This document shows positions 37,502 through 46,157 of a stretch of DNA of 64,000 bases, piece after piece. The stretch's first letter is position 1, and the number at the start of each line of letters is the position of its first letter. Source of the stretch: Erysipelotrichaceae bacterium 66202529 (GTDB lineage Bacteria; Bacillota_I; Bacilli_A; Erysipelotrichales; Erysipelotrichaceae); assembly GCA_017161075.1 (NCBI GenBank), contig CP046174.1:3906001-3970000 (forward strand). The letters are read 5' to 3'. The notes beneath the pieces were generated by a model. That model had not been told where the DNA came from and did not search any database. It was given only the letters and a program-made list of their open reading frames with translations. The translations under genes and the position numbers were made by a program.

Positions 37502-38878
37502 TTACCCTTTCCGGCATATTAAAGCTGCCTTTTTATTCAACATAAATGGCCTGCAATATGCTGTAGCTATGCTAGTCGGTAATATCTCCTTTGAGATATG
37601 AATTCCTAATACATTTATAATATATGCTCTACGTCTTTCAATTCTTGCCCAAAGCCCGGGGTATTCCGCTTTTATATCATTCTGCAGCTTTTCATCCGCT
37701 ATCAATATACCGCTTTCACAATTGATTCCCTGATAACCTTTTAAAGAGGGAATGATATCTATCTGAAACAGCATACCGCTTTTGATCTGTTCATTTGAAT
37801 TTTCATAAATTGGAGAGGTCAGCCACTCCTCATCCGCACACAAATGTCCGGGACACAGATTCCAGCCGTAAATCCCTTTGGGTAAACAGGCTTCTACAAG
37901 GTCATACAATTCCTTACCACGCATCCCGATATGAATAGTTTCCAACCATTGCTGAACAGTATAATAATAAGGATACACTACCTTTTCCATATAATCCTTT
38001 TGCCCTGCTGGAAGCTCCTTAGATGATGTTATAGCAAATCCGACACGGCTTTGTAACCCACCCTTAAATCCAGTTGTTATAGAAATAGGATCCTGCCAGG
38101 CAATTTTTTTTGCACTTGGATACATATTCCCCTTCACAAAACGGGGACCGCTGTCCATAATTGTTACAACATTATGATATTGTCCAAAGCAGTCCAGAGA
38201 TTGTGCTACCTCCAATTCAGAAACACCTATAGCTATGGTATCCAGTGCCTGCAAAATACAATTTCCCGAAAGAGCAGCCCCAAACTCATAATGCGCAAAT
38301 TCATTGGCATTATTACATAATCTCACACCGTTATCCCCTATAAACATATAGGTTGTATTCCATAATTCTCCTGAGGTCACCTGCTTGATCGCTTCAATAA
38401 TATAGTTAGGAATATCGAATAGTTCTTTGTTATTATCACAGCTGCTGGTGAAATATTTCCAGCCAACCAGACCAATTCTTTTGGCAGAATCGATATTCGT
38501 TTCTCTTAATATATCCGCAACTGAGCAATTCCTGTCCATTGGCTGTCTCGGTAATGAAAAATGCGGCATATGCACAGGGTAAGCTTCTATTCTAGCCTTT
38601 TCTGCCTTATTCAAATTCTCATTTCCAAGAACGAGATAGGCTGTTCCATTTTCATGCAGTACAAGTAAGGCTTCTTCAAATCGCGGAAGAAAGCCGACAA
38701 GATACTCAAAATTTGAGCCATGCTCCATATCAGCATATATGATTATTGCATTTACTGCATCCTGCTTCATTTTTTTTAAGATTGCTTCCTTACGTTTAAG
38801 CATAGTTTCATCACTTAGCATAACCGGAAACAAATCTGTTTCTATTTCAGGACGCTCGATCTCCTTTATAGTTACCAT
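37502..38878 (-). CDS. M24-family (creatinase/prolidase fold) protein with altered metal site
   Basis: 458 residues from MVTIKEIERPEIETDLF, preceded by GAAGGAG. The N-terminal creatinase-like domain (about 25-170) and C-terminal pita-bread domain (about 180-430) are both present. Where metal peptidases have the two Asp ligands (D.G...SD.T), this protein reads ITTGFKGGLQSRVGF, with neither Asp. His345 (CPGHL) and Glu388 (INCESG) remain. Loss of the Asp pair with retained His/Glu recalls metal-free creatinase. It may be an amidinohydrolase or a non-peptidase; this is inference. Confidence 0.8.
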   Translation of the reverse strand: MVTIKEIERPEIETDLFPVMLSDETMLKRKEAILKKMKQDAVNAIIIYADMEHGSNFEYLVGFLPRFEEALLVLHENGTAYLVLGNENLNKAEKARIEAYPVHMPHFSLPRQPMDRNCSVADILRETNIDSAKRIGLVGWKYFTSSCDNNKELFDIPNYIIEAIKQVTSGELWNTTYMFIGDNGVRLCNNANEFAHYEFGAALSGNCILQALDTIAIGVSELEVAQSLDCFGQYHNVVTIMDSGPRFVKGNMYPSAKKIAWQDPISITTGFKGGLQSRVGFAITSSKELPAGQKDYMEKVVYPYYYTVQQWLETIHIGMRGKELYDLVEACLPKGIYGWNLCPGHLCADEEWLTSPIYENSNEQIKSGMLFQIDIIPSLKGYQGINCESGILIADEKLQNDIKAEYPGLWARIERRRAYIINVLGIHISKEILPTSIATAYCRPFMLNKKAALICRKG

Positions 38879-38943
38879 TGCAATCTCCTTCTTTCTATTT
38901 AAGGGGATACCTGCACACTGCAGCATCCCCTGTTCACTATTAT

Positions 38944-39648
38944 CTATCTATTATTTAAAATATGATATTTGAACGCAATCTGAATACAGCTTTTGGCTTT
39001 TTCACCAAATAAAGGTACACCATGAGAACTTAAAATCATATCCGGTTTAAGCTCCATTTCATATAACCGCGTAAAGCTTTTCGTCATATTATCCGGATTA
39101 TAGGTTAAATCACCCTTCCATCCGGTTTGTGCAAACTCTCCTCGTTCTCCACAGGGATAAAAGAAATCTCCTGAAAATACAACTGTCTCCTTATCAATTT
39201 CAGCTATATAAAGAACAGTGCCGTTTGTATGACCGGGCATTTTATATGCCTGCAGTCGTATATCACCAATAAGAAAGCTTTCATCCTTCGTAATCAGGTA
39301 ATCAGGATCACAGGGAGGCATGATATGGTTGATACAGGGACTGTTCTTACCTAGACATCCACTTTTCAGCATTACTGCATCCTCCTCCCCTATTATGATT
39401 TCAGCACCTAATTTTTGAAAATATGCTGCATTTCCACAATGATCGTCATGCCCATGTGTTAAAAATACATGTGTTATTTTACATTCATCAATAGACCAAT
39501 AAGTCATCGTTCGTTTCATCACATCCAAAGCGTCCGGCATCCCTGTGTCAATCAGTATATATCCGTCCTTATATGCGAGTGCATAAACACTGCCAAGTGT
39601 TCCATATTCGGCTCCTGTTAATTGATAAATTCTGTTTCTAAGCTTCAT
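38944..39648 (-). CDS. Metallo-beta-lactamase-fold hydrolase
   Basis: 234 residues with HGHDDH (65-70), a later PGHTNGTVLYI and VVFSGDFFYP, so a complete binuclear metal site. The class includes glyoxalase II, lactonases and amidohydrolases. Its start overlaps the IICB stop by 11 bases. In this locus it may open a lactone, lactam or thioester intermediate, but the substrate cannot be named. Confidence 0.87.
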   Translation of the reverse strand: MKLRNRIYQLTGAEYGTLGSVYALAYKDGYILIDTGMPDALDVMKRTMTYWSIDECKITHVFLTHGHDDHCGNAAYFQKLGAEIIIGEEDAVMLKSGCLGKNSPCINHIMPPCDPDYLITKDESFLIGDIRLQAYKMPGHTNGTVLYIAEIDKETVVFSGDFFYPCGERGEFAQTGWKGDLTYNPDNMTKSFTRLYEMELKPDMILSSHGVPLFGEKAKSCIQIAFKYHILNNR

Positions 39649-41224
39649 TTACTAATTCTCCTTCTTTCTTTTCTTCCTCAATCTGCATTATATAATCTTC
39701 AAGGTCTGTTCGTATATTTGACACCTGAGGCCCATATACCACCTGAATACTATTTCCTTTTAAAACTATGCCCACAGATCCTGATTGCTTTAATAAATCT
39801 TGCTGTACCCTGCTGCCATCCTGTAAACGCACTCTTAAACGTGTTGCACAGGCATCTATATCAATAATATTTGTTAATCCTCCCAGTCCTTCCAGAATAA
39901 CAGCACTTTTCTCCAGCTTTCCCTTGTTTAAATATTCTTTTTTTGAATGCAGTCGAACAGCTTCCTCTGTATCTTCACGTCCAGGAGTCTTAAAATTGAA
40001 TTTCAATATCAAGAATTTAAACAGGAAATAGTAAACTGCAAACGCAACAATACCTATAAGCACTACATAAATCCACCTGGTTCGTTCTTCCCCAAGAATT
40101 ACACCATACAAAAGGAAATCCAATGCCCCTGCAGAGAAATTATTACATACACCGCAGGCAAGCATATGTGCTGCCATAAAGCATAACCCGCCAAGTACGG
40201 AATGAACTCCAAAGTAAAGTAACGGGGAAACAAATAAGAAAGAGAATTCAATAGGCTCGGTAATGCCTGTTAGAAAGGACGCTAACGCAGCAGACAGCAA
40301 TAAGCCTTTCACTTTCTTTTTATTTTTTGCAAAGGCCGTATGGTACATAGCCAAAGCAGCACCTGGAAGACCAAACATCATCATTGCAAACTCGCCTGAA
40401 TAAAATCTTCCTACCTCCGCACTGATAGGCAGCCCCATACGCAATTGCTCGATCATAATATTCTGACAGCCATACAGCATCTCACCGTTGATCATCGCAG
40501 ATCCGCCAATAGCAGTCTGCCAAAACGGAAGGTAAAAGACATGATGCAATCCAGTTGGAATTAAAAGGCGGTAAATAAAGCCATAAAGGAAGGTACCAAA
40601 ATATCCCATTTTCGCAACTGCAATTCCTAAAGCTGCAATGCCTGATGCCACTGCAGGCCAAATCAGTGTCATAAACGAACCTAATAAAATCGCAGCGATT
40701 GTAGAGATTATCGGTATAAAATTTAATCCACCAAAAAAGGAAAGCAATTCAGGCAGCTTGATATTGTAATATCTGTTATGCAAAACAGATACAATATATC
40801 CCATAATAACACCGCCTAATACGCTGGTGTTCATACAATTCGTGAATCCTAAAAAGTCACTAATCAGCCCTGGTGTCTGTTGTAATGTCTCAACATCCAT
40901 AAAGTTATTTACAACACTTGCATTTGCCATATTCATTACAAAATACGCAAATACTGCTGAGATTGCAGCAACCTCTTTATTTTTCTTTGCCAATCCCAAC
41001 GCAACAGCAGTACATAAAAGCAACGGTAATATACTAAATACCGCATCCCCACAATCTCCTAAAACACATAGGAATTTATACAGCATAGAGCCTTCTGCGA
41101 TATAACCTGATGTAGTAAGAGAAGAGCCAATCCCCAGAAATAAACCGGCAAGAGGTAAAACAGCGATAGGAAGCAAAAATGATCTTCCCATTTTTTGTAA
41201 TGTTCCGAAAATCTTGTCTTTCAT
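39638..41224 (-). CDS. PTS transporter subunit IICB (glucose/GlcNAc family)
   Basis: 528 residues from MKDKIFGTLQKMGRSFLLPI, preceded by AAGGAG. An EIIC domain with about ten TM segments carries the conserved TEPIEFSFLFVSPLL motif; the C-terminal EIIB domain has the phospho-Cys in IDIDACATRLRVRL (near residue 460). No IIA domain is fused; IIA is encoded three genes downstream. Substrate specificity cannot be read from the sequence, and the neighbouring hydrolases are not those of common sugar operons. Confidence 0.92.
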   Translation of the reverse strand: MKDKIFGTLQKMGRSFLLPIAVLPLAGLFLGIGSSLTTSGYIAEGSMLYKFLCVLGDCGDAVFSILPLLLCTAVALGLAKKNKEVAAISAVFAYFVMNMANASVVNNFMDVETLQQTPGLISDFLGFTNCMNTSVLGGVIMGYIVSVLHNRYYNIKLPELLSFFGGLNFIPIISTIAAILLGSFMTLIWPAVASGIAALGIAVAKMGYFGTFLYGFIYRLLIPTGLHHVFYLPFWQTAIGGSAMINGEMLYGCQNIMIEQLRMGLPISAEVGRFYSGEFAMMMFGLPGAALAMYHTAFAKNKKKVKGLLLSAALASFLTGITEPIEFSFLFVSPLLYFGVHSVLGGLCFMAAHMLACGVCNNFSAGALDFLLYGVILGEERTRWIYVVLIGIVAFAVYYFLFKFLILKFNFKTPGREDTEEAVRLHSKKEYLNKGKLEKSAVILEGLGGLTNIIDIDACATRLRVRLQDGSRVQQDLLKQSGSVGIVLKGNSIQVVYGPQVSNIRTDLEDYIMQIEEEKKEGELVNEA

Positions 41225-41298
41225 ATTTTTTCTCCTTATGTAATTCATGAACATCAAAGGCCTAGGATATTTTGATGCATACCTTACGCTATAATTCT

Positions 41299-41373
41299 TG
41301 CACATTACGCAATATTTTGCAATAGTTTGCATAAATATTTTAAATTTAATGCAAACTATTGCATTTTTATGCA
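41299..41373. promoter_or_regulatory. Phased TGCA operator array between the PTS operon and the arginase gene
   Basis: TGCA tetramers (one as CGCA) occur at 41299, 41308, 41318, 41328, 41350, 41360 and 41370, spaced 9-10 bases apart with one 22-base gap. The two halves include a perfect 15-base inverted repeat, TGCAATAGTTTGCAT (41318-41332) and its complement (41349-41363). The same TGCA-N6-TGCA-N6-TGCA unit stands before the DeoR gene, so it is probably the operator of that regulator. Confidence 0.75.
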
Positions 41374-41404
41374 TTGTGATATATTATCATTATGAGGTGA
41401 TGAA

Positions 41405-42271
41405 ATGAAAACAGAAACTTTAAGAATTATCTATCCACAATGGGAGGGTGGAAACCGCTTTGTATATGCATTTGGCGCTAAGATACTTTCCTATCTTTCA
41501 CCGGATTCTGAGGATGAAACACTGGAGCTTCCTCTAGTAGAAGAATATCCGACCATGATTGAAGACGGCATTGCATATAAATCCTCTATATTAAAGCAGG
41601 CAAATGAACTTCTCAACACGCTAAAGACGAAAAAGCCTGGTAAGCTCGTTGTCTTTGGTGGCGATTGTAGCATTAGTCTAGCCCCTTTTACATATTTATT
41701 GGATAAATACGGGATAAAAAATACCGCTATCCTGTGGATAGACCGGCACGGAGATATTTCTGTTACCGGGGAAACTACAGATTATCATGCTATGGTGCTT
41801 TCTTCCTTTCTTGGGGAAGGTGATGTCGATTTTCGTGAATTTGTCACACAGAAAATAGATATCTCACATGTGCTTCATATCGGCGTTAACGATACAGAAA
41901 AGGAATTTTCGCGTTCTTTAGGACAAAAGTATGCTTTTAATAATGTTCCTCCTGAAGCATTTGCTAATAACAGTGATGCCGTGCTGAATAAGCTTCGTTC
42001 TATGAATGTAGCGAATATACTTATCCATTTAGATATCGATGTATTGGATCTGTCTTCATTCCGATCTCAATCTTCAGCGAACCCTGATGTTTATTTTGAT
42101 CGTTTGAAAATCATTAAACCAGGAGCAGCCTTTGAAGCAATAACGCGATTACTGCAGGATATTGATCACCTTTATAATATTGTTGGTCTGTCAATTGCTG
42201 AATATCTTCCTTGGGATCTGATGAATCTTTCTAAAATGCTGAGTGAGCTACCCTTACTTCGTAAAAAATGA
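41405..42271 (+). CDS. Arginase/agmatinase-family enzyme
   Basis: 288 residues; GAGGTGATGAA precedes the ATG. Ureohydrolase motifs in order: GGDCS (85-89), WIDRHGD with metal ligands Asp113, His115 and Asp117, and HLDIDVLD (208-215) with Asp210 and Asp212. These supply the binuclear manganese site that hydrolyses guanidino or formimino groups. The group is clear; whether it acts on arginine, agmatine or another guanidino compound is not. Divergent from the PTS operon across a shared operator. Confidence 0.87.
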   Translation: MKTETLRIIYPQWEGGNRFVYAFGAKILSYLSPDSEDETLELPLVEEYPTMIEDGIAYKSSILKQANELLNTLKTKKPGKLVVFGGDCSISLAPFTYLLDKYGIKNTAILWIDRHGDISVTGETTDYHAMVLSSFLGEGDVDFREFVTQKIDISHVLHIGVNDTEKEFSRSLGQKYAFNNVPPEAFANNSDAVLNKLRSMNVANILIHLDIDVLDLSSFRSQSSANPDVYFDRLKIIKPGAAFEAITRLLQDIDHLYNIVGLSIAEYLPWDLMNLSKMLSELPLLRKK

Positions 42272-42390
42272 CGTTTGTCGTTCATATGCTCAATAATGAT
42301 AATATAATTCACAACAGCTATTTACGATACATGTGATGCTATACAATTTAGGTGTTTAATTCGTGCTATTACCTAATAGAAGAAGAGCTG

Positions 42391-42433
42391 AAAAAGCAAA
42401 ATCATCCTATTTGGAGATAATTTTGCTTTTTTT
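42391..42433 (+). terminator. Terminator of the arginase-family gene
   Basis: AAAAAGCAAAAT pairs with ATTTTGCTTTTT, with T-run; about 120 bases after the stop. It could also serve the convergent DeoR gene. Confidence 0.78.
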
Positions 42434-42487
42434 ATATTTGTGAGTAGTTTATTTCTTGTATAAAAAAGGATAGCTGTTTATCTTACT

Positions 42488-43249
42488 TTATTTATTACAA
42501 ATCAAAATCTCTACATCAGCCTCACGCAACGCTTTTTCAATCTCATACTCTACTTCACGATCTGTAATTAAAATATCTATTTTATCTAAACCGCTGATAA
42601 AATAATGGCCTTTTAAGCCAAATTTGCTATGATCTGCCAATACCACTACCTTTTGGGCATGCGCAATCATCGCCTTATTAACATTGCCTTCTTCAACTGT
42701 ACTTGTATATATGCCATAGGCATCGCAGCCTATTACTCCCAAAAATACATAATCTGTGAAAAAGCTGTTTATTTTATCTATTGTATCTGAACCAACAATT
42801 CTCATATGTTTTCTTTTTATATTTCCGGGCAATATGTAAATGCTGTCATTTCCAATATTTGCAAAGCCCTGTGCCACTGTCATAGAATTTGTAATGACAT
42901 CAAGCCTTAAATCCTTTAAGAAAGGTATTACCGCATCGACAGTTGAGGAAGATCCAAAAAACGCGGAATCTCCATTCCGTACAAGCTCAGCAGCTTTTTT
43001 TCCAATTTCATTTTTTTCTTCCATATGCATTTTATGACGTTTTTTATATTGGAAGGCGGGAGCCTTAACATCATGTATGACTGCTCCCCCAAAGGTTCTC
43101 TCGATACGATGGTCTTTCTCCAACCGCATTAAATCTCTACGTATTGTGTCCTTTGATACATTCAACTGATCAGCCAATTCTTTGATTGTCGCCCCGTTAT
43201 GATCATTGAGGAAGGCCACAATTTTATCCAGTCTTTCTGCAATCAGCAT
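42488..43249 (-). CDS. DeoR-family repressor of the PTS/arginase locus
   Basis: 253 residues from MLIAERLDKIVAFLN; AAAGGTGG precedes this ATG. The N-terminal HTH (GATIKELADQLNVSKDTIRRDLMRLEKDH) is classic DeoR; the C-terminal sugar-phosphate-sensing domain has DSAFFGSSSTVDAV, ITNSMTVA and LADHSKFG. TGCA repeats before its own start match those in the PTS/arginase promoter region, so it probably represses both and itself. Inducer is likely a phosphorylated PTS product. Confidence 0.9.
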   Translation of the reverse strand: MLIAERLDKIVAFLNDHNGATIKELADQLNVSKDTIRRDLMRLEKDHRIERTFGGAVIHDVKAPAFQYKKRHKMHMEEKNEIGKKAAELVRNGDSAFFGSSSTVDAVIPFLKDLRLDVITNSMTVAQGFANIGNDSIYILPGNIKRKHMRIVGSDTIDKINSFFTDYVFLGVIGCDAYGIYTSTVEEGNVNKAMIAHAQKVVVLADHSKFGLKGHYFISGLDKIDILITDREVEYEIEKALREADVEILICNK

Positions 43250-43289
43250 ACATATTCCACCTTTCCCTTTATTTGTAAAGTATATAACA

Positions 43290-43313
43290 TCATGCACTTT
43301 TTTGCAATATTTT
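43290..43313. promoter_or_regulatory. TGCA operator before the DeoR gene
   Basis: TGCA at 43290, 43300 and 43310 (10-base phase). GCAATATTTTGCA (43301-43313) is identical to 41309-41321 in the PTS/arginase promoter region. Confidence 0.75.
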
Positions 43314-43519
43314 GCATTTTCATACTTCAGCTATCTATGTTTTTCATTTCAATCCGGTTATCAAAATTGTTTCTATGGCTATTTTCTTGATAAATCATAA
43401 CCACTAGTTGAACTAGTGGTTTGAGTGAGCCCTATAAGGGCTTGTTACCAGCGGCGTTATTCACGCTCTGAAGGGCTACCAAACGCACCATCTTCACTGG
43501 CTGGCTCTAAAGAGCCTTT

Positions 43520-43967
43520 TTATTTGCCTTCTTTTACTACTTTTTCACCCGTAAACGGGTCAATGAATTCTTTCATACTCATTTGATCCGCGAGTTTATC
43601 TTCTGCTAATTGATTTTGTATATATTCTTGTATCATTTTCGTGTTTTTCCCTACTGTATCTGCGAAAAAACCTCTTGCCCAAAAATGCCTGTTTCCATAT
43701 TTATATTTCAAATTTGCAAACTGGTCAAATATCATTAAACTGCTTTTTCCTTTTAGCTCTCCCATAAATGCGGATACGCTATATTTTGGCGGTATTTCCA
43801 CTAGCATATGGATATGATCTGGACACAACTCTGCTTCTAATATCGTTACTCCTTTTCTTTCACATATCGTTCTCAATATCTTTCCAATTTCTTTTTTATA
43901 TTTTCCATAGATTGCTAATCTTCTATATTTAGGTGCAAATACAATATGATATTTACACCTCCATTTA
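43520..43967 (-). pseudogene. tnpA: IS200-type transposase TnpA, 3' fragment
   Basis: Encodes residues 11-157 of a Y1 transposase: WRCKYHIVFAPKYRRLAIYG, the HUH pair in CPDHIHMLVEIP, then FMGELKGKSSLMIF and HFWARGFFADTVGKN with the catalytic Tyr region (EEYI-like IQEYIQNQL). The fragment has lost its first ten codons, which lie at 50924-50949 beyond an inserted element. Joined together the two give 474 bases, exactly 158 codons with stop. Confidence 0.9.
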
Positions 43968-44116
43968 GGTCAGTTTACAAGGAACTACACGCAGACCACG
44001 AAACGGGGGCTGCTGACAACAAATAAAGGTTGAGTATCAAGCACCGGGAAAGTGCGAGATATTCAGCCTGTTTTGTTGTCCGGGGTTTCCAAAGGGGCTT
44101 GCCCCTTGGCACACGA

Positions 44117-44150
44117 CTTTGCTTGCAAAGTGTAGTGTGTTATACGCTCT
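44117..44150 (+). other. oriT: pMV158-type origin of transfer
   Basis: Hairpin ACTTTG-CTTG-CAAAGT (44117-44132) followed directly by GTAGTGTGTTATAC. The TAGTGTG/TTA sequence is the nick site of MobV-family origins, where pMV158 has a hairpin with ACTTTA and TAAAGT arms followed by TAGTGTGTTATAC. Nicking is predicted after 44140. It fits the MobV relaxase encoded 4 kb away. Confidence 0.75.
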
Positions 44151-44316
44151 GTCGGCGTTGCCGTAAAAATGCCATTGCCGCCGGGGAGGGCAAGGGCATT
44201 TGAAGCGGCAGGAAAACGGGGCTGTGATTGCGTGGCGTGGAGCCGCAACCGCAGGACTGGTTTCATCAGCAGACAGGGCGTATATGAAAGCCCCCGTCCC
44301 TCGTCCCACGCCAGAC

Positions 44317-44337
44317 TTCGGGACAAAATGTCCCGAA
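44317..44337. repeat. Palindrome, copy 1
   Basis: TTCGGGACA-AAA-TGTCCCGAA. A second copy with the same GGGACAAAATGTCCCGAA core lies at 46840-46857. Confidence 0.8.
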
Positions 44338-44544
44338 CTTGTGGACACACTCTCGAAAAAGCAGCCGGATTTTTCTCTCAAAATTGAAATGGGCGGGAAG
44401 CCATTTTAAGGGCTTTCCCGCCTTGATTGCCTATTAGCAAAGGCGGACGGGACTGTCAACGGCGGCGCATTTATGCGCCGTTCATCTTGACCGTTGACTG
44501 GATCGGCTGACTTTGCTATTTCAGCAACAGTTGAAATTATACAG

Positions 44545-45024
44545 TTAATAGATTGACACTAAAACGGCGCTCTCTTGTGCTGCCATTTTTTCATAAAACT
44601 TTTTCAAATTTTCAAATGAATTTCTTAAATCATCTTTAATTTCATCTGCTTCATCTTCGTATCCCCAAATATTGGGGTAAATATCATTTTGGGAAAACGC
44701 ACTCATATCAAATTTATCAAGATATGTTTCAAAATCAATTTCTTGCAACGCCCTGGCTATTTCTTTCACCCTATCAGCTTTCGTTCCAGATATAAAGTCT
44801 TCTTCAGATATATTGAACTGTCCTACAATCGCTTCACTGATTAAATCATCTTCAATCGGTTCGCTGGCAGATTTCCCCGTCAGTAAAAAATGAAGTGCGT
44901 CCCACATTTTATCTATATCACAAATTTCTATGTCCTCACTTTCTTGTAATTCTTCCACATCATCAAGGCACGTGATTTTTTCTAATTCAATGTCAGTGGT
45001 TGGTTGATAATTTGCAATCATTCC
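44545..45024 (-). CDS. DUF1877 (YfbM-like) protein, possible immunity protein
   Basis: 159 residues from MGMIANYQPTTDIELEKI; GGAGG precedes this ATG. MGMI..Y at the N-terminus, a WDALHFLLTG segment and an acidic C-terminus (EDEADEIKDDL) define DUF1877. Members are often found in immunity gene clusters of polymorphic toxin systems. Here it follows an Imm17 gene with no toxin nearby. AT-rich codon use unlike the GC-rich mobility genes suggests a separately acquired cassette. Confidence 0.8.
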   Translation of the reverse strand, partial: GMIANYQPTTDIELEKITCLDDVEELQESEDIEICDIDKMWDALHFLLTGKSASEPIEDDLISEAIVGQFNISEEDFISGTKADRVKEIARALQEIDFETYLDKFDMSAFSQNDIYPNIWGYEDEADEIKDDLRNSFENLKKFYEKMAAQESAVLVSIY

Positions 45025-45063
45025 CATTTGCATTTCCTCCATATTTCGATTTGTTCTTTTGCT

Positions 45064-45309
45064 TTATCTTCCCACAAAAAGAAAGAAAATCCCACAAGCA
45101 ATAATTACAACGCCCAGAACGCCCATAAAGACACGATACCCGCCCTGTCCGAATATGTCATAGATAAAGCGTCCGGGGCCGTTTGGTCTTTCTCCATCCG
45201 GGCTTGTGACCCACCGCCAGTTAAAAATTGCTCCCAACAGTGTCAGCCCACCGCCCGCAATCACCACATACTGCCAGTGGTCTTTTAAGTATGCAACGAC
45301 ATTCTCCAT
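45064..45309 (-). CDS. Immunity 17 family membrane protein
   Basis: 81 residues with two TM helices (about 15-30 and 58-79) around a polar loop VTSPDGERPNGPGRFIYD. This matches the Imm17 family, predicted to protect against polymorphic toxins. It is encoded just downstream of the XRE regulator gene, 3 bases after its stop, so probably in the same transcript. No cognate toxin is present in the window. Confidence 0.75.
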   Translation of the reverse strand: MENVVAYLKDHWQYVVIAGGGLTLLGAIFNWRWVTSPDGERPNGPGRFIYDIFGQGGYRVFMGVLGVVIIACGIFFLFVGR

Positions 45310-45312
45310 GTA

Positions 45313-46116
45313 CTACCCCCTTTTTCCTCGCTGTGGGTTCGGATTTTTCAGCAAGTCGGACTTCTCCGAAATCTTTTTAAGCCATTTCTTTTCTTCCTCG
45401 GACAGCTTCTTATAATTCAGCCGAAGCCGTTTGCAGATAAACGCCAGCGACGCTTGCTCCGGGTCGCTGTCCTCTCTGGCAACTTCATCGGCGGCCTGCA
45501 ACAATCCTTTCAGCGGGGTATCCTCCGGGACGCTGAAAAAATCGTCCCTGTGGGCTTCCCGCAGGTCAAGAGCTATGCTGTTTATGTCCTGCTGTATCAC
45601 ATAGCGGCAAAAGCTGTCATCATCAATATGGGCGGCGATAAGCTGTCTTAACTGCGGGTCGGTCAAGCCGGGATTGTGCTGCTTCATAATGGTCGCGCTC
45701 ACAGCGTCTACAATGGCGTTTGCGCTCTGCACCTGTTTTCCCGCCACGCCGTTCACATAGATTTCAAGGTCAGCCATGAGCCGAGGAAAATCCGGGTGCG
45801 CCGCCAGCTCACACAAGAGGGAATTGTCCACCCGCCCGCTTTTCAATAGTTCAATCATATCATCACTCAAACGCAGGTCTGCAAGATCGGCGTTTGAGTG
45901 ATTTTTTGTTTGGGACAGCCCCAGCAGATAATCAGTGGTCACGCCGTAAAACTTCGCCAGCTTGATAAGGGCATAGTGGCTGATGTCCTTGAAATCCTCC
46001 GCTTCATAACTGCCCAATGCAGACTTGGAGAGGTGCGTCTGCTCCGCAAGCTGTTCCAGCGTCAGCCCACGCTCCACACGCAGGTCTTTCAATCGTTCTT
46101 GTATGGAAAGTTCCAT
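45313..46116 (-). CDS. XRE-family transcriptional regulator
   Basis: 267 residues from MELSIQERLKDLRVERG, with AAGGAGGG upstream. HTH_3 domain at about 5-65 (LTLEQLAEQTHLSKSALGSYEA; YGVTTDYLLGLS). The longer C-terminal part is of the kind conserved in Firmicutes mobilizable elements. It likely controls element maintenance or the immunity genes downstream. Confidence 0.87.
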   Translation of the reverse strand: MELSIQERLKDLRVERGLTLEQLAEQTHLSKSALGSYEAEDFKDISHYALIKLAKFYGVTTDYLLGLSQTKNHSNADLADLRLSDDMIELLKSGRVDNSLLCELAAHPDFPRLMADLEIYVNGVAGKQVQSANAIVDAVSATIMKQHNPGLTDPQLRQLIAAHIDDDSFCRYVIQQDINSIALDLREAHRDDFFSVPEDTPLKGLLQAADEVAREDSDPEQASLAFICKRLRLNYKKLSEEEKKWLKKISEKSDLLKNPNPQRGKRG

Positions 46117-46157
46117 GCTCTCCCTCCTTGTCTGCTTGATAAACTGAAAGTTGTAGA

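Larger units (their letters stand above)
43971..44544. other. Left end of the IME, non-coding transfer region
   Basis: Contains the left inverted end, the oriT-like sequence (44117-44150) and a GGGACAAAATGTCCC palindrome (44317-44337 with flanks). Overlapping frames on both strands (for example 44037-44381) have no ribosome sites and look fortuitous. Confidence 0.65.

Noticed and set aside
43423..43519. Possible TnpB guide RNA (omega-RNA) at the IS200 end
   Set aside because: No tnpB gene is present; the hairpin with T-run at 43503-43521 is better explained as a protective terminator.
44037..44381. Overlapping frames on both strands of the IME left end
   Set aside because: High-GC oriT region with no ribosome sites; frames are explained by composition.
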